Assembly (NCBI GenBank): GCA_963772265.1
Contig: CAVYWS010000010.1
Coordinates: 62,001 to 126,000 of the forward strand
Reading direction: 5' to 3'
DNA from: Mayfieldus sp963772265
Lineage (GTDB): Bacteria; Actinomycetota; Thermoleophilia; Solirubrobacterales; 70-9
Length of the DNA stretch: 64,000 nt
Part shown: piece by piece, positions 18,042 through 26,708 of the stretch
Layout: the number at the start of each line of letters is the position of its first letter
Numbering within the stretch: position 1 is the stretch's first letter
The notes under the pieces: generated by a model
What the model saw: only the letters and a program-made list of their open reading frames with translations
Told to the model about the DNA's origin: nothing
Databases searched by the model: none
Program-made: the position numbers and the translations under genes

Positions 18042-19127
18042 ATGACGCTCAGCGAGATGAGCGCGGCCACCGATGCCACGCTTGACGCGCGCGCCGGCAA
18101 GCTAACGCGTGAGGACCGCGGGCGCCTGCTGCGCTTCATGGCGATGATGCGGGCGGCGGAGGAACGCGGGCTCGCCCTCTACAAGCAGGGCAAGGTGCCC
18201 GGCTCCTTCTACGACGGCTGCGGCCAGGAGGCCGTATCGGTCGGCGCCGCCTACGCCCTCGGGCCCCGGGACCGGATGTGCATCCTCCACCGCGACCTCG
18301 GGGCTCATTTCGTTCGCGGGGTGACCCCCGACCGCTACCTGGCCAACTACATGGGCCGCAGCGGAGGGGTGACCGGGGGCAAGGACGGCAACATGCACTT
18401 CGGCGACCCGCGGCTGGGCTGCGTCGGCATGGTCTCGATGCTGCCCGACATGGCGCAGCCGACCGTCGGCATGGCTCTGGCCTTCAAGATGCGCGGCGAG
18501 CCGCGCGTCGCGATGACCTTCTTCGGCGAGGGCTCGACCGCAAACGGGCAGTGGCACGAGGCGATGAACTTCGCCGGCATCCACCGCCTGCCGGTCGTCT
18601 TCGTGCTCGAGAACAACCAGTTCGCCTACTCGACCCCGAACCGGCTCGAGTTCGCCGTCGACCCCGTGCGGCGAGCCGAGGGCTATGGCTTCGGCGGCGC
18701 CAAGGTCGACGGCAACGACGTCGAGGCGGTGTTCGAGGCCGCCAGCGAGGCGGTCGATCGCGCCCGCGAGGGCGGTGGACCGACCCTGATCGAGTGCGAG
18801 ACGATGCGCATGCACGGCCACGGCGCTCACGACGACATGAGCTACGTGCCGCAGGAGATGCTGGAACACTGGCGCCAGCGCGACCCGATCGACCTCTACA
18901 GCGATCGGCTGGTCTCCGAGCATGGTTTCGAGCGCGATGAGGTCGCGGCGATCCTCGAGCAGGTGCATCGCTACGTCGACGGGTGCGCCGAGCAGGCGCT
19001 CGCCTCGCCGATGCCCGAGGCCGAGCTGGGGCTGGAGGGCGTTTTCGCCGAGGGCTCCGAGCCGCTCGGCGACGGAGAGGCCCCCTGGTCGAGGTGGTCG
19101 CTGAACGGAAACGGGAGGCCGGCGTGA
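18042..19127 (+). CDS. 2-oxoacid dehydrogenase E1 alpha subunit (branched-chain/acetoin type)
   Basis: 361-aa ThDP-dependent E1alpha. It contains the ThDP motif region EGSTANGQWHEAMNFAGI followed by VLENNQFAYST, the loop MRMHGHGAHDD and the expected C-terminal helical region. ATG at 18042 with GAAGGGA upstream is preferred to an upstream GTG at 17976. It overlaps E1beta by 4 bp (GTGA). Co-transcription with a leucine-type dehydrogenase supports a branched-chain 2-oxoacid substrate, although the motif set is also seen in acetoin dehydrogenase E1. It is clearly divergent from pdhA in this window, so the two sets are not recent duplicates. Confidence 0.88.
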   Translation: MTLSEMSAATDATLDARAGKLTREDRGRLLRFMAMMRAAEERGLALYKQGKVPGSFYDGCGQEAVSVGAAYALGPRDRMCILHRDLGAHFVRGVTPDRYLANYMGRSGGVTGGKDGNMHFGDPRLGCVGMVSMLPDMAQPTVGMALAFKMRGEPRVAMTFFGEGSTANGQWHEAMNFAGIHRLPVVFVLENNQFAYSTPNRLEFAVDPVRRAEGYGFGGAKVDGNDVEAVFEAASEAVDRAREGGGPTLIECETMRMHGHGAHDDMSYVPQEMLEHWRQRDPIDLYSDRLVSEHGFERDEVAAILEQVHRYVDGCAEQALASPMPEAELGLEGVFAEGSEPLGDGEAPWSRWSLNGNGRPA

Positions 19128-20146
19128 AGCCCCCCGCAACCGCGGTCGCCGCCGGGACGACGAATGGGAGCGCCGGCGCGAGCCGCGAGATGACCTATCT
19201 GGAGGCGATCTCGGACGCGCTGCGGACCGAGATGCGGCGCGATCCGAGCGTCTTCTGCCTCGGTGAGGACATCGGCGAGTTCGGCGGCGCCTTCAAGGTC
19301 ACCGACGGGTTCGCGGAGGAGTTCGGCGCCGACCGGGTCCTCGACACGCCGCTGGCCGAGAACACGATCATCGGCGCCGCCGTCGGCGCCGCGGTCGAGG
19401 GACTGCGGCCCGTATGCGAGATGCAGTTCGCGGATTTCATCGCCTGCGGCTTCGACCAGCTCGTTAACGTCGCCGCCAAGCTGCACTACCGCCAGGGCAT
19501 CGCCGTGCCGATGGTGGTGCGGCTTCCCTCCGGCGGCGGCTTCTCCGGCGGCCCCTTCCATTCGCAGAACCCCGAGGCCTGGCTGCTGCAGGCCCCGGGC
19601 CTGAAGGTGGTCGCCCCCGCGACCGCCGCCGACGCCAAGGGCCTGCTGTCCAGCGCGATCCGCGACCCCAACCCGGTCTGCTTCCTCGAGCACAAGGGGC
19701 TCTACCGCCACGTGCGCGACGAGGTTCCGGAGGGTGAGCACACGGTTCCGCTCGGCCAGGCCCGGGTCGCGCGGGAGGGCTCGGAGATGAGCGTGATCGC
19801 CTACGGATCGGCGGTCCATCTCGCCACCCAGGCCGCCGACGAGCTCGACGAGGACATCGAGGTCCTCGACCTGCGAACCCTCTGCCCGCTCGACACCGAT
19901 GCGGTGCTGGCGAGCGCCCGCAGGACCGGCAAGGTTCTGCTCGCCCACGAGGCAACCCGCTCCTGCGGGGTGGGCGCGGAGCTGGCGGCGCTGATCTCCG
20001 AGCAGGCATTCGAGCACCTCGACGCGCCGCCGGCCAGGTTGACGGCGCCCGACGTGCCGATCCCGTTCAGCCCCCCGCTCGAGCAGCACGTGCTGCCCGG
20101 GCTCGACGACTTCAAGGAGGCCTGCCGTGAGCTCCTCGCGTATTGA
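19124..20146 (+). CDS. 2-oxoacid dehydrogenase E1 beta subunit (branched-chain type)
   Basis: 340 aa; partner of the preceding E1alpha. Conserved blocks: FCLGEDIGEFGGAFKVTDG, DTPLAENTIIG, MQFADFIACGFDQLVN, HSQNPEAWLLQAPGLKVVAP and the C-terminal LLAHEATRSCGVGAE. The GTG start lies inside the E1alpha stop. Its end overlaps the E2 start at 20127 by 20 bp. The FADFI/Q-N block resembles branched-chain 2-oxoacid dehydrogenase E1beta more than pyruvate E1beta. Confidence 0.88.
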   Translation: MKPPATAVAAGTTNGSAGASREMTYLEAISDALRTEMRRDPSVFCLGEDIGEFGGAFKVTDGFAEEFGADRVLDTPLAENTIIGAAVGAAVEGLRPVCEMQFADFIACGFDQLVNVAAKLHYRQGIAVPMVVRLPSGGGFSGGPFHSQNPEAWLLQAPGLKVVAPATAADAKGLLSSAIRDPNPVCFLEHKGLYRHVRDEVPEGEHTVPLGQARVAREGSEMSVIAYGSAVHLATQAADELDEDIEVLDLRTLCPLDTDAVLASARRTGKVLLAHEATRSCGVGAELAALISEQAFEHLDAPPARLTAPDVPIPFSPPLEQHVLPGLDDFKEACRELLAY

Positions 20147-21463
20147 GCAGGTCGTCCGGGTGGAGATGCCGCAGATGGGCATCTCGGTCGCCGAGGGGAC
20201 GATCATCGAATGGCGCAAGCGGCCCGGCGACTGGGTCGACGCCGACGAGGTGATCTGCGAGGTCACCACCGACAAGGTCGACGTCGAGATCCCTTCGCCG
20301 GCCAGTGGGCGGGTCGAGCGGCTGCTCGCCGAGCCGGGGGACACCCTCGCCGTCGGCGAACTGATGGCGGAGATCGATCCGAGCGCGACGCCGGGTCAGG
20401 CTCACCCTGAAGGAAGGGCCCAGACCGCGCGGCCGCGGGTCCTGTCGGCGAATCGGAGGCCCCGTGCGCCACCGGCATCCGCGGGACCCCGGAGGTTCCT
20501 CCGCCGCACCACCCGCGGAGGAACGTCTGAGATCGACCGCTCGACCTACTACTCCCCGGTGGTGCGCCGGATCGCCGATGAGCACGGGATCGATCTCGAG
20601 CAGGTCGAAGGCACGGGCATCGGAGGCAGGGTCAAGAAGTCCGACCTGGTCGCCTTCATCGAGGGCGGCGCGCGAGGCCAAGGCGGGCCGAGGGGCGGCC
20701 GCTGCACACCGAGTCGCCCTACCGGCCCGAGCCGGAACCGGCAACCAACGGCCAGGCGCAGGCCGGGCCTGCCGAGCACCGCGAGCCGATGTCGATCATG
20801 CGCCAGAAGATCGCCAGCCACATGGTCGAGAGCCGGCGCACCTCGGCCCATTGCACGACGATCGTCGAGGTCGACTTCTCCAAGGTCGCCGCCCGGCGCG
20901 CCGAGCTTCGCGAGGCGATGGAGCGGCGCGGGGTGCGCCTGACCTACCTCGCCTTCGTCGCGCGGGCGACTGTTCTGGCGCTGGCCGAGCAGCCGATCCT
21001 CAACGCCTCGATCGACGGCGAGGAGATCGTCTACCACGACGACGTCAACCTCGGGATCGCGGTCGCCCTCGAGGACGGCCTGATCGTGCCGGTGATCCCG
21101 CGTGCCCAGCGGCTCAGCCTCGAGGGCACCGCGGCGGCGATCAACGACCTCGGTGACAGGGCCCGGCGCGGCGACCTGAAGCCGGACGACGTGCACGGCG
21201 GCACCTTCACGATCACCAACCCGGGGCAGTTCGGCGCCGTCCTGGCGACGCCGATCATCAACCAGCCCCAGGTCGCGATCCTCGATCTCGAGGCGGTCGT
21301 CAAGCGGCCGGTCGTGGTCGAGGAGGCCGGCGGCGACGCGATCGCGATCCGGCCGATGAGCTACCTCTGCATGTCCTGGGACCACCGGGCGCTCGACGGC
21401 GCGGTGGCTGCCCGCTTCCTCGCCTCGGTGCGGAAGCGCCTCGAGGGTGGGGAGGTCGAGTGA
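20127..21463 (+). CDS. 2-oxoacid dehydrogenase E2 (branched-chain type), frameshifts in linkers
   Basis: Dihydrolipoamide acyltransferase. Lipoyl domain residues 8-85 with lysine in EVTTDKVDVE; subunit-binding domain YYSPVVRRIADEHGIDLEQV near 20550; catalytic domain from about 20790 with the DHR motif in SWDHRALDGA. Two +1 insertions lie between about 20665 and 20705 (reading EAKAGRGAAA and then LHTESPYRPEPEP), and the linker at 20395-20520 also has inconsistent coding frames. About 440 aa after correction. Linkers tolerate change, but the catalytic domain is out of frame with the lipoyl domain as the bases stand. The final bases carry the ribosome binding site of the amino-acid dehydrogenase. 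Confidence 0.86.
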
Positions 21464-21464
21464 T

Positions 21465-22511
21465 TTGACCTCAAACGGACACGAGGAGCTGCTGACCCGC
21501 CGGGGCGAGCGCAGCGGCATGCGCCTGGCGATCGCGGTTCACTCGACCGCCCTCGGCCCGGCGCTGGGCGGTTGCCGGATGTGGCATTACCGGGAGGACG
21601 GCGATGGGGTCGAGGACGCGCTGCGGCTGGCCGCCGCGATGACCCTGAAGGCGGCCGCCGCCGGCCTCGATCTCGGTGGAGGCAAGGGCGTGATCTGCCT
21701 GCCAGACGGCCGGCCCGAGGCCGAGCAGCGGCACGCCGTCCTGCTCGATTTCGCCGACGCTGTCGAGTCGCTCGAGGGCCGTTACATCACCGCCGAGGAC
21801 GTCGGGACCGACGCCGACGACATGACGGCGATCGCCGAGCGCACCGAGCACGTCGTCGGGCTCCCCCCCGCCCTCGGCGGCGGCGGCGATCCCAGCCCGC
21901 TGACGGCGCGCGGCGTCGAGGCGGCGATTCGCGCCTGCTGCGCGCATCGCTTCGGATCGCCGGACTTGAGCGGCATTCGGGTCTGCGTGGTCGGCCTCGG
22001 GCACGTTGGCACGGCGCTGGCTCGCCGCCTGCGCGAGAGCGGCGCCGAGCTGCTGGTCTCGGACATCGACCCCGGGCGCAGGGAGACCGCGGCGCAGCTT
22101 GGCGCCCGCTGGGTCGATCCTGAAGGGGCGATTCTGAGCCGCTGCGAGGTGATGGCGCCGTGCGCGCTCGGCGGCGCGATCGACGAGGTCAACGCCGACC
22201 TGATGCGCTGCGAGATCGTCTGCGGCTCGGCGAACAACATGCTCGCCGACGAGTCGCTGGCGCAGCGCCTGCAGGATCGGGGGATCACCTACGCCCCCGA
22301 CTTCATCGCCAACGCCGGCGGCCTGATCCACGTCTACGCGGACCTTCCCGGCCACGACCCGGCCCACGTCGACGCCCTTGTCGACTCGATCGGCAAGACG
22401 ATCGAGAGGGTGCTCGACGAGGCCGACCGCGCCGGCACCACGCCGCTGCGGGCCGCACACGAGCTGGCGCAGCGGCGGCTGGACGCGGCCCAGGCCGTGC
22501 GAGCCGCCTAG
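21465..22511 (+). CDS. Glu/Leu/Phe/Val (leucine-type) dehydrogenase
   Basis: 348-aa NAD-dependent amino-acid dehydrogenase. It deaminates branched-chain amino acids to the 2-oxoacids used by the adjoining E1/E2 complex. The catalytic lysine is in LGGGKGVI. The NAD domain motif is VVGLGHVGTALARRL, and the C-terminal APDFIANAGGLIHVY is diagnostic for the Leu/Val dehydrogenase branch (length about 350; hexameric GDH is longer). The start is TTG 21465, 2 bp after the E2 stop, with GGTGGGGAGG upstream. The frame is intact. Position in the operon makes leucine/valine/isoleucine catabolism the best interpretation. Confidence 0.88.
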   Translation: MTSNGHEELLTRRGERSGMRLAIAVHSTALGPALGGCRMWHYREDGDGVEDALRLAAAMTLKAAAAGLDLGGGKGVICLPDGRPEAEQRHAVLLDFADAVESLEGRYITAEDVGTDADDMTAIAERTEHVVGLPPALGGGGDPSPLTARGVEAAIRACCAHRFGSPDLSGIRVCVVGLGHVGTALARRLRESGAELLVSDIDPGRRETAAQLGARWVDPEGAILSRCEVMAPCALGGAIDEVNADLMRCEIVCGSANNMLADESLAQRLQDRGITYAPDFIANAGGLIHVYADLPGHDPAHVDALVDSIGKTIERVLDEADRAGTTPLRAAHELAQRRLDAAQAVRAA

Positions 22512-22565
22512 CGAGGGAGCCCGGGGTTGGCGTCCGGCGAGCCGCGCGTGCGAGACTTGATCGAG

Positions 22566-23282
22566 ATGGACGAGCTCTGGGTCAGCCAGCTCGGGATCGT
22601 CGGCTACGGATCGGCGCGGGAGCTGCAGGCGCGCCTGGCGACAGCGCGCCAGCGCGAGGAGATCCCCGACCTGCTCCTGCTGCTCGAGCACCCCGCCGTC
22701 TACACGCGCGGGCGGCGGTCGCAGCCCGCCGAGCTGCCGATGGGCGAGGACTGGTACCGGGCGCAGGGGATCGAGGTCTGCGACACCGACCGCGGCGGCG
22801 CCGTCACCTATCACGGGCCGGGGCAGCTGGTCGCCTACCCGATCGTCTCGCTGCGGCCCTTCGGAGACGACGTTCACGCCTATGTCCGGCGCCTCGAGCA
22901 GGTGATGATCGAGACCCTCGGCGGGCTGGGGATCGAGGCGGAGACGCGCGAGGGGCTGACCGGGGTCTGGACCGGCGGCCGCAAGATCGGCTCGATCGGC
23001 CTGCACATCAGCCGCGGCGTGACCACCCACGGGCTGGCGATCAACGTCAACAACGACCTGCAGCCGTTCGAGTGGATCGTCCCCTGCGGGATCGAGGGCG
23101 TGCGGATGACCTCGGTCTCCCGCGAGCGGGGCGCCGAGCAGGACCTCGACGCGCTCGGCGAGGCCCTGGTCGGCCGCTTCGCCGCCGTCTACGAGCGGCG
23201 GCCGGCTCCGGTCGGTGCCGCCCGGCTGACCGAAATCGAGGTCGACTTCGGGTCGGACCGGAGCGCGGCGCCGGTAGCGTAG
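22566..23282 (+). CDS. lipB: Octanoyltransferase LipB
   Basis: 238 aa from ATG 22566 (an upstream in-frame start at 22527 is less likely). Transfers octanoyl from acyl carrier protein to apo-lipoyl domains. Diagnostic motifs are all visible: the RGGAVTYHGPGQLV block, GRKIGSIG with the catalytic lysine, and VPCGIEG with the catalytic cysteine. It precedes lipA by 5 bp and follows the E2-dehydrogenase genes it serves. GAGACT lies 8 nt before the ATG, so an internal leaderless start is possible. Confidence 0.94.
   Translation: MDELWVSQLGIVGYGSARELQARLATARQREEIPDLLLLLEHPAVYTRGRRSQPAELPMGEDWYRAQGIEVCDTDRGGAVTYHGPGQLVAYPIVSLRPFGDDVHAYVRRLEQVMIETLGGLGIEAETREGLTGVWTGGRKIGSIGLHISRGVTTHGLAINVNNDLQPFEWIVPCGIEGVRMTSVSRERGAEQDLDALGEALVGRFAAVYERRPAPVGAARLTEIEVDFGSDRSAAPVA
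23275..23280 (+). promoter_or_regulatory. -10-like element TAGCGT, 7 nt before lipA
   Basis: TAGCGT ends exactly 7 nt before the lipA ATG and overlaps the 3' end of lipB. With no ribosome binding site present it may drive an internal leaderless lipA transcript. Confidence 0.35.
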
Positions 23283-23287
23283 AAGCG

Positions 23288-24232
23288 ATGCCCGATCAGA
23301 CGCGAATCCACGTCACCCGCTCCCGCGCCAACCCGGGCGGCGCGACGGTCAGCGACGGACGGCCGTTCCGAGAGCGCAAGCCGCCATGGCTCAAGGTCCC
23401 GGCCCCGGGCGGCCCCACCTACCGGCGCCTGCGCAAGGCGATCGAGAACGACAACCTCCACACCGTCTGCCAGGAGGCCAACTGCCCCAACGTCGGGGAG
23501 TGCTGGGAGCGCGGCACCGCGACCTTCATGATCCTCGGCGACGTCTGCACCCGGCGCTGCGGCTTCTGCAACGTCCAGACCGGCAAGCCGACCTGGAACG
23601 ACCCGCTGGAGCCGCTGCGGGTCGCCAACCAGGTGGCGAAGATGGGCCTGCGCCACGCGGTGATCACCTCGGTCGACCGCGACGACCTCCCCGATTACGG
23701 CGCCGGCGCCTTCGTCGGCGTGATCCGCTCGATCCGGATGCAGGCGCCGGGCTGCAAGGTCGAGGTGCTGACCCCCGACTTCCGCGGCCAGGAGATGCCG
23801 CTCGCCAAGGTGATCCACGAGCTGCCCGACGTCTTCAACCACAACGTCGAGACGGTGCCGCGGCTCTACCCCCTCGCCCGCCGGGGCTCGGACTTCATGC
23901 GCTCGGCGCGGGTCCTGCGCATGGCCAAGGAGATGGGGGGCGACCGGGTGGTGACCAAATCGGGGCTGATGGTCGGCCTCGGCGAGAGCTTCGACGAGAT
24001 GGTCGAGGCGTTCGGGATCCTGCGCGAGCAGCGGGTCCAGGTCCTGACCGTGGGCCAGTACCTGCGCCCGACCGAGCGGCATCTGCCGGTGATCCGCTAC
24101 TGGCATCCGGACGAGTTCGCGGCGCTCGAGCGGGCCGCCTACGAGATCGGGTTCGAGTCGGTCGCCGCCGGGCCGCTGGTTCGCAGCTCATACCACGCCG
24201 ACGAGCAGCTTCCCGACCGCCGGGCTGCCTGA
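23288..24232 (+). CDS. lipA: Lipoyl synthase LipA
   Basis: 314-aa radical-SAM enzyme that inserts two sulfurs into octanoyl-lipoyl domains. The auxiliary-cluster cysteines Cys61, Cys66 and Cys72 (CQEANCPNVGEC) and the radical-SAM CxxxCxxC at Cys87, Cys91 and Cys94 (CTRRCGFC) are all present, as is the C-terminal RSSYHA motif whose serine ligates the auxiliary cluster. The ATG at 23288 is right behind a TAGCGT box. Together with lipB it supplies lipoate to both E2 proteins in this window. Confidence 0.96.
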   Translation: MPDQTRIHVTRSRANPGGATVSDGRPFRERKPPWLKVPAPGGPTYRRLRKAIENDNLHTVCQEANCPNVGECWERGTATFMILGDVCTRRCGFCNVQTGKPTWNDPLEPLRVANQVAKMGLRHAVITSVDRDDLPDYGAGAFVGVIRSIRMQAPGCKVEVLTPDFRGQEMPLAKVIHELPDVFNHNVETVPRLYPLARRGSDFMRSARVLRMAKEMGGDRVVTKSGLMVGLGESFDEMVEAFGILREQRVQVLTVGQYLRPTERHLPVIRYWHPDEFAALERAAYEIGFESVAAGPLVRSSYHADEQLPDRRAA

Positions 24233-24267
24233 CTCGGCGAGCCGCGAAAGCGCGCGGCCCCCGCCTG

Positions 24268-24273
24268 TAGGCT
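24268..24273 (+). promoter_or_regulatory. -10-like element TAGGCT before the rhomboid gene
   Basis: TAGGCT followed by 9 nt and a TTG start, the same spacing and hexamer as before lpdA; no Shine-Dalgarno sequence is seen. Confidence 0.35.
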
Positions 24274-24282
24274 CGCGGCTCC

Positions 24283-25136
24283 TTGATCCCGCTCAAGGAC
24301 AACGTCCCGACGGCGAGCTTCCCCCTGATCACGGTGCTGCTGATCGCGGTCAACATCGGGTTCTTCGTCTGGCAGCTCGGCTTCTCGGGCAGCGAGGAAT
24401 CGCCCGGGCTGAGCAGGACCGGAATCAGCGGGCTCTCCGAGCGCGACGAGAACTCGGTCCGGTACGGCGCCATCCCCTACCGGATCCTGCACCCGGGCCG
24501 GGACTGCGCCTTCGGCGTCACCTCGAGCTCGGGTGGCGAGGCGGATGTCGTCTGCCAGGGCACCTCCGAGTACCGCCAGGCGGCATCGAGCGGCGCCCCG
24601 TTCGCTCGATACTCGAATCCGCCCTGGTACGTGACCGTCTTCACCTCGATGTTCATGCACGGCGGGATCCTGCACATCGGCTTCAACATGCTGTTCCTGT
24701 GGATCTTCGGCAACAACGTCGAGGAGGCGATGGGCCGGGCCCGCTACCTGCTGTTCTACCTGCTCGCCGGGGTGGCGGCGGTCTACACGCAGGCCGCGAT
24801 CGACCCCGGCGGGACGCTGCCGACGATCGGCGCCAGCGGAGCGATCGCCGGGGTCCTCGGCGCCTACGCGCTGCTATTACCCCGCGCCCGCATCCTCACC
24901 TTGGTGATCCTGATCTTCTTCGTCACCCTGATCGAGATCCCGGCCTACATCATGCTGGGCTCTGGTTCGCGCTGCAGTTCATCCCGGCGGTCGGTCAGGT
25001 CGCGGTACCGGACATCGGAGGTGAGGGCGGCGTCGCCTACTTCGCGCACGTCGGCGGATTCATCTTCGGACTGGCGCTGGTGAAGCTGTTCGCGCGGCGC
25101 AGCCCCGGCCTGCCGGCGGCGGCGGCTCCCGGCTGA
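24283..25136 (+). CDS. Rhomboid family intramembrane serine protease, one frameshift
   Basis: Polytopic membrane protease of about 284 aa. A first TM helix (14-33) is followed by an unusually long extramembrane loop with two cysteines (Cys75, Cys91). The rhomboid core then begins: HIGFNMLFLW (His131, Asn135), GASGAIAG with nucleophile Ser185, and FAHVGGFIFG carrying the catalytic histidine. One base is missing near 24962 (the expected MLGLWFALQF reads out of frame), making this one of the few deletions. Start TTG 24283. The 3' end overlaps the next gene by 1 bp. Natural substrates cannot be inferred. Confidence 0.87.
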
Positions 25137-26135
25137 TGAAGCGGATGCGGATAGCCCTCGGGGGGCTGATCGTGATCGCCGTCTGGGCCGCGGCGGTGGT
25201 GCTGGCGACGCCGATCGACGACCGGGGCGAGGGCGCCGGCACGACCGCAATCGCAACAGCCGGGCTGCCCAGCCCGATCACCAACGACCCCGGAACCCGC
25301 CCCCCGGTCCACAACCGCTTCACCGTGCGGGCCGCCGCGGCGCCGACCGCCGTGCGGGTTCGCTTCAAGCAGCAGCCCCGGGCCGGAGTCCTGTTCGACA
25401 TCGACAGCGGCGAGGTGCTCTGGCAGCTCAATCCCCTGCGCGAGCTCCCGATCGCCAGCCTGACCAAGATGATGACCGCGCTGATCATCGCCGAGCGCCA
25501 CAAGCTGCGCGAGCGGGTCACGATCACCCCAAGGGTCCTCGGCTACGCGGGCTCGGGGGTCGGAGTGCTGCCCCGCGGCAAGCGGGTCAAGCTGGGGGCG
25601 TTGCTCTACGGGCTGCTGCTGGTCTCGGGCAACGACGCGGCGATCGCGCTCGCCCAGCACGACGCCCACACGATCGCCGGCTTCGTGCGGCGGATGAACC
25701 GGCGGGCGCAGCAGCTCGGCCTCACCTGCACCCGCTTCTCGACCCCGAGCGGGATCAAGGACGCGGGCAACCATTCCTGCCCTCTGGACCTGGCGACGCT
25801 GGCCCGGCTCGACCTCGCCAACCCGGTGGTCCGGCGCATCGTCGGCACGCGGCGGGTGCGGATGCGCTTCCCGATCAAGGGCGGCGTCCTCGACCTCTTC
25901 AACATCAACCCGTTCATCGAGCGACCCCGGAGTGACCGGGGTCAAGACCGGGCTCACCAACGCGGCCGGCCGCTGCTACGTGATCACCGCCCACGTCAAC
26001 GGCCGCTACCTCGGGGTGGTGCTGCTCAACACCCCCGACCCGTTAAAGCAGGTGCCGCGCCTGATGAAGGCGGGCGCGCGGATCGGAGCGGCACCCGCTG
26101 GGGCCCAGGCCGAGCCTCAGTCCGCCAACCCGTAG
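25136..26135 (+). CDS. D-alanyl-D-alanine carboxypeptidase (PBP5/DacA family), one frameshift
   Basis: About 333 aa, exported. N-terminal signal/anchor helix (6-25), then a serine-type penicillin-binding domain with SLTK (Ser108, Lys111), SGN (164-166) and KTG (in VKTGLTNAAG after the frame change). One inserted base near 25930 (natural reading IEDPGVTGVKTG) separates SGN from KTG. Acts on peptidoglycan stem peptides outside the membrane. It lacks the C-terminal beta domain and amphipathic anchor of E. coli PBP5, as is common in actinobacterial members. ATG 25136 overlaps the rhomboid stop. Confidence 0.88.
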
Positions 26136-26696
26136 ATCTCGCCCATCTTGCTCTCCATCTGGTCGAGATAGGGCTCGACGGAGAGCGGCCCCCCGCAGAG
26201 CCGCTCGATCAACTCGGTGGGCGTGAACTTCTCACGCGCCGGGGGGCTTTCCGTCGTTCTCGGCCATCGGCCGCTCGAGCAGGGTCGAGAGGACGATCTG
26301 CGCCTGGGTGCGAAGCACACCCTTCGTCTCCCGGATCCGCTCCAGCGTCTCTTCCAGGTGCTGGTTGTTCTCGGCGCGCAGATGAAGGATCGCGCTGGGT
26401 GCTCCGGCCACCGTGTAGGCGGCTTCGACCTCGGGATGCTTCATCACCGCCTCCCGCACCTCGGCTCCGGACATGCTGCCCTCGCAGAAGAGCTCGACAA
26501 AGGCGTGAGCGTGCCAACCGAAGGCCGAGTGGTCGACGGTCGTCGTGTACCCCTTGATCACCCCGGCGCGCTCGAGGCGGTCCACCCGTCGCTTCACCGC
26601 CGGCGCTGAGAGCGAGACCTGGCTGCCGATGTCCTTGAACGAGCGGCGCGCATCCTCCCGCATCAGGGCCACGATCCTTTGGTCGATCCGGTCCAT
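26117..26696 (-). CDS. Lrp/AsnC family transcriptional regulator
   Basis: N-terminal winged helix (IVALMREDARRSFKDIG, then APAVKRRVDRLERAGVIKGY) and a RAM/AsnC ligand domain to about residue 140. As written the frame stops at 26232 (154 aa, normal length). However, one C less in the run of six at 26238-26243 would extend the protein by about 40 residues through the motif VEPYLDQMESKMGEIYGLAD to a stop at 26117. Since +1 insertions are frequent here, I give the longer coordinates, but the shorter form is possible. It starts 12 bp after the ammonia-lyase stop, so an amino-acid-responsive regulator is probably co-transcribed with an aromatic amino-acid degrading enzyme. Confidence 0.82.
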
Positions 26697-26708
26697 CAGG
26701 ACCCCGAT

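Noticed and set aside
22160..23287. Long open frame in front of lipA
   Set aside because: Arginine/alanine-rich shadow of the amino-acid dehydrogenase and lipB genes; LipA homology starts at 23288.
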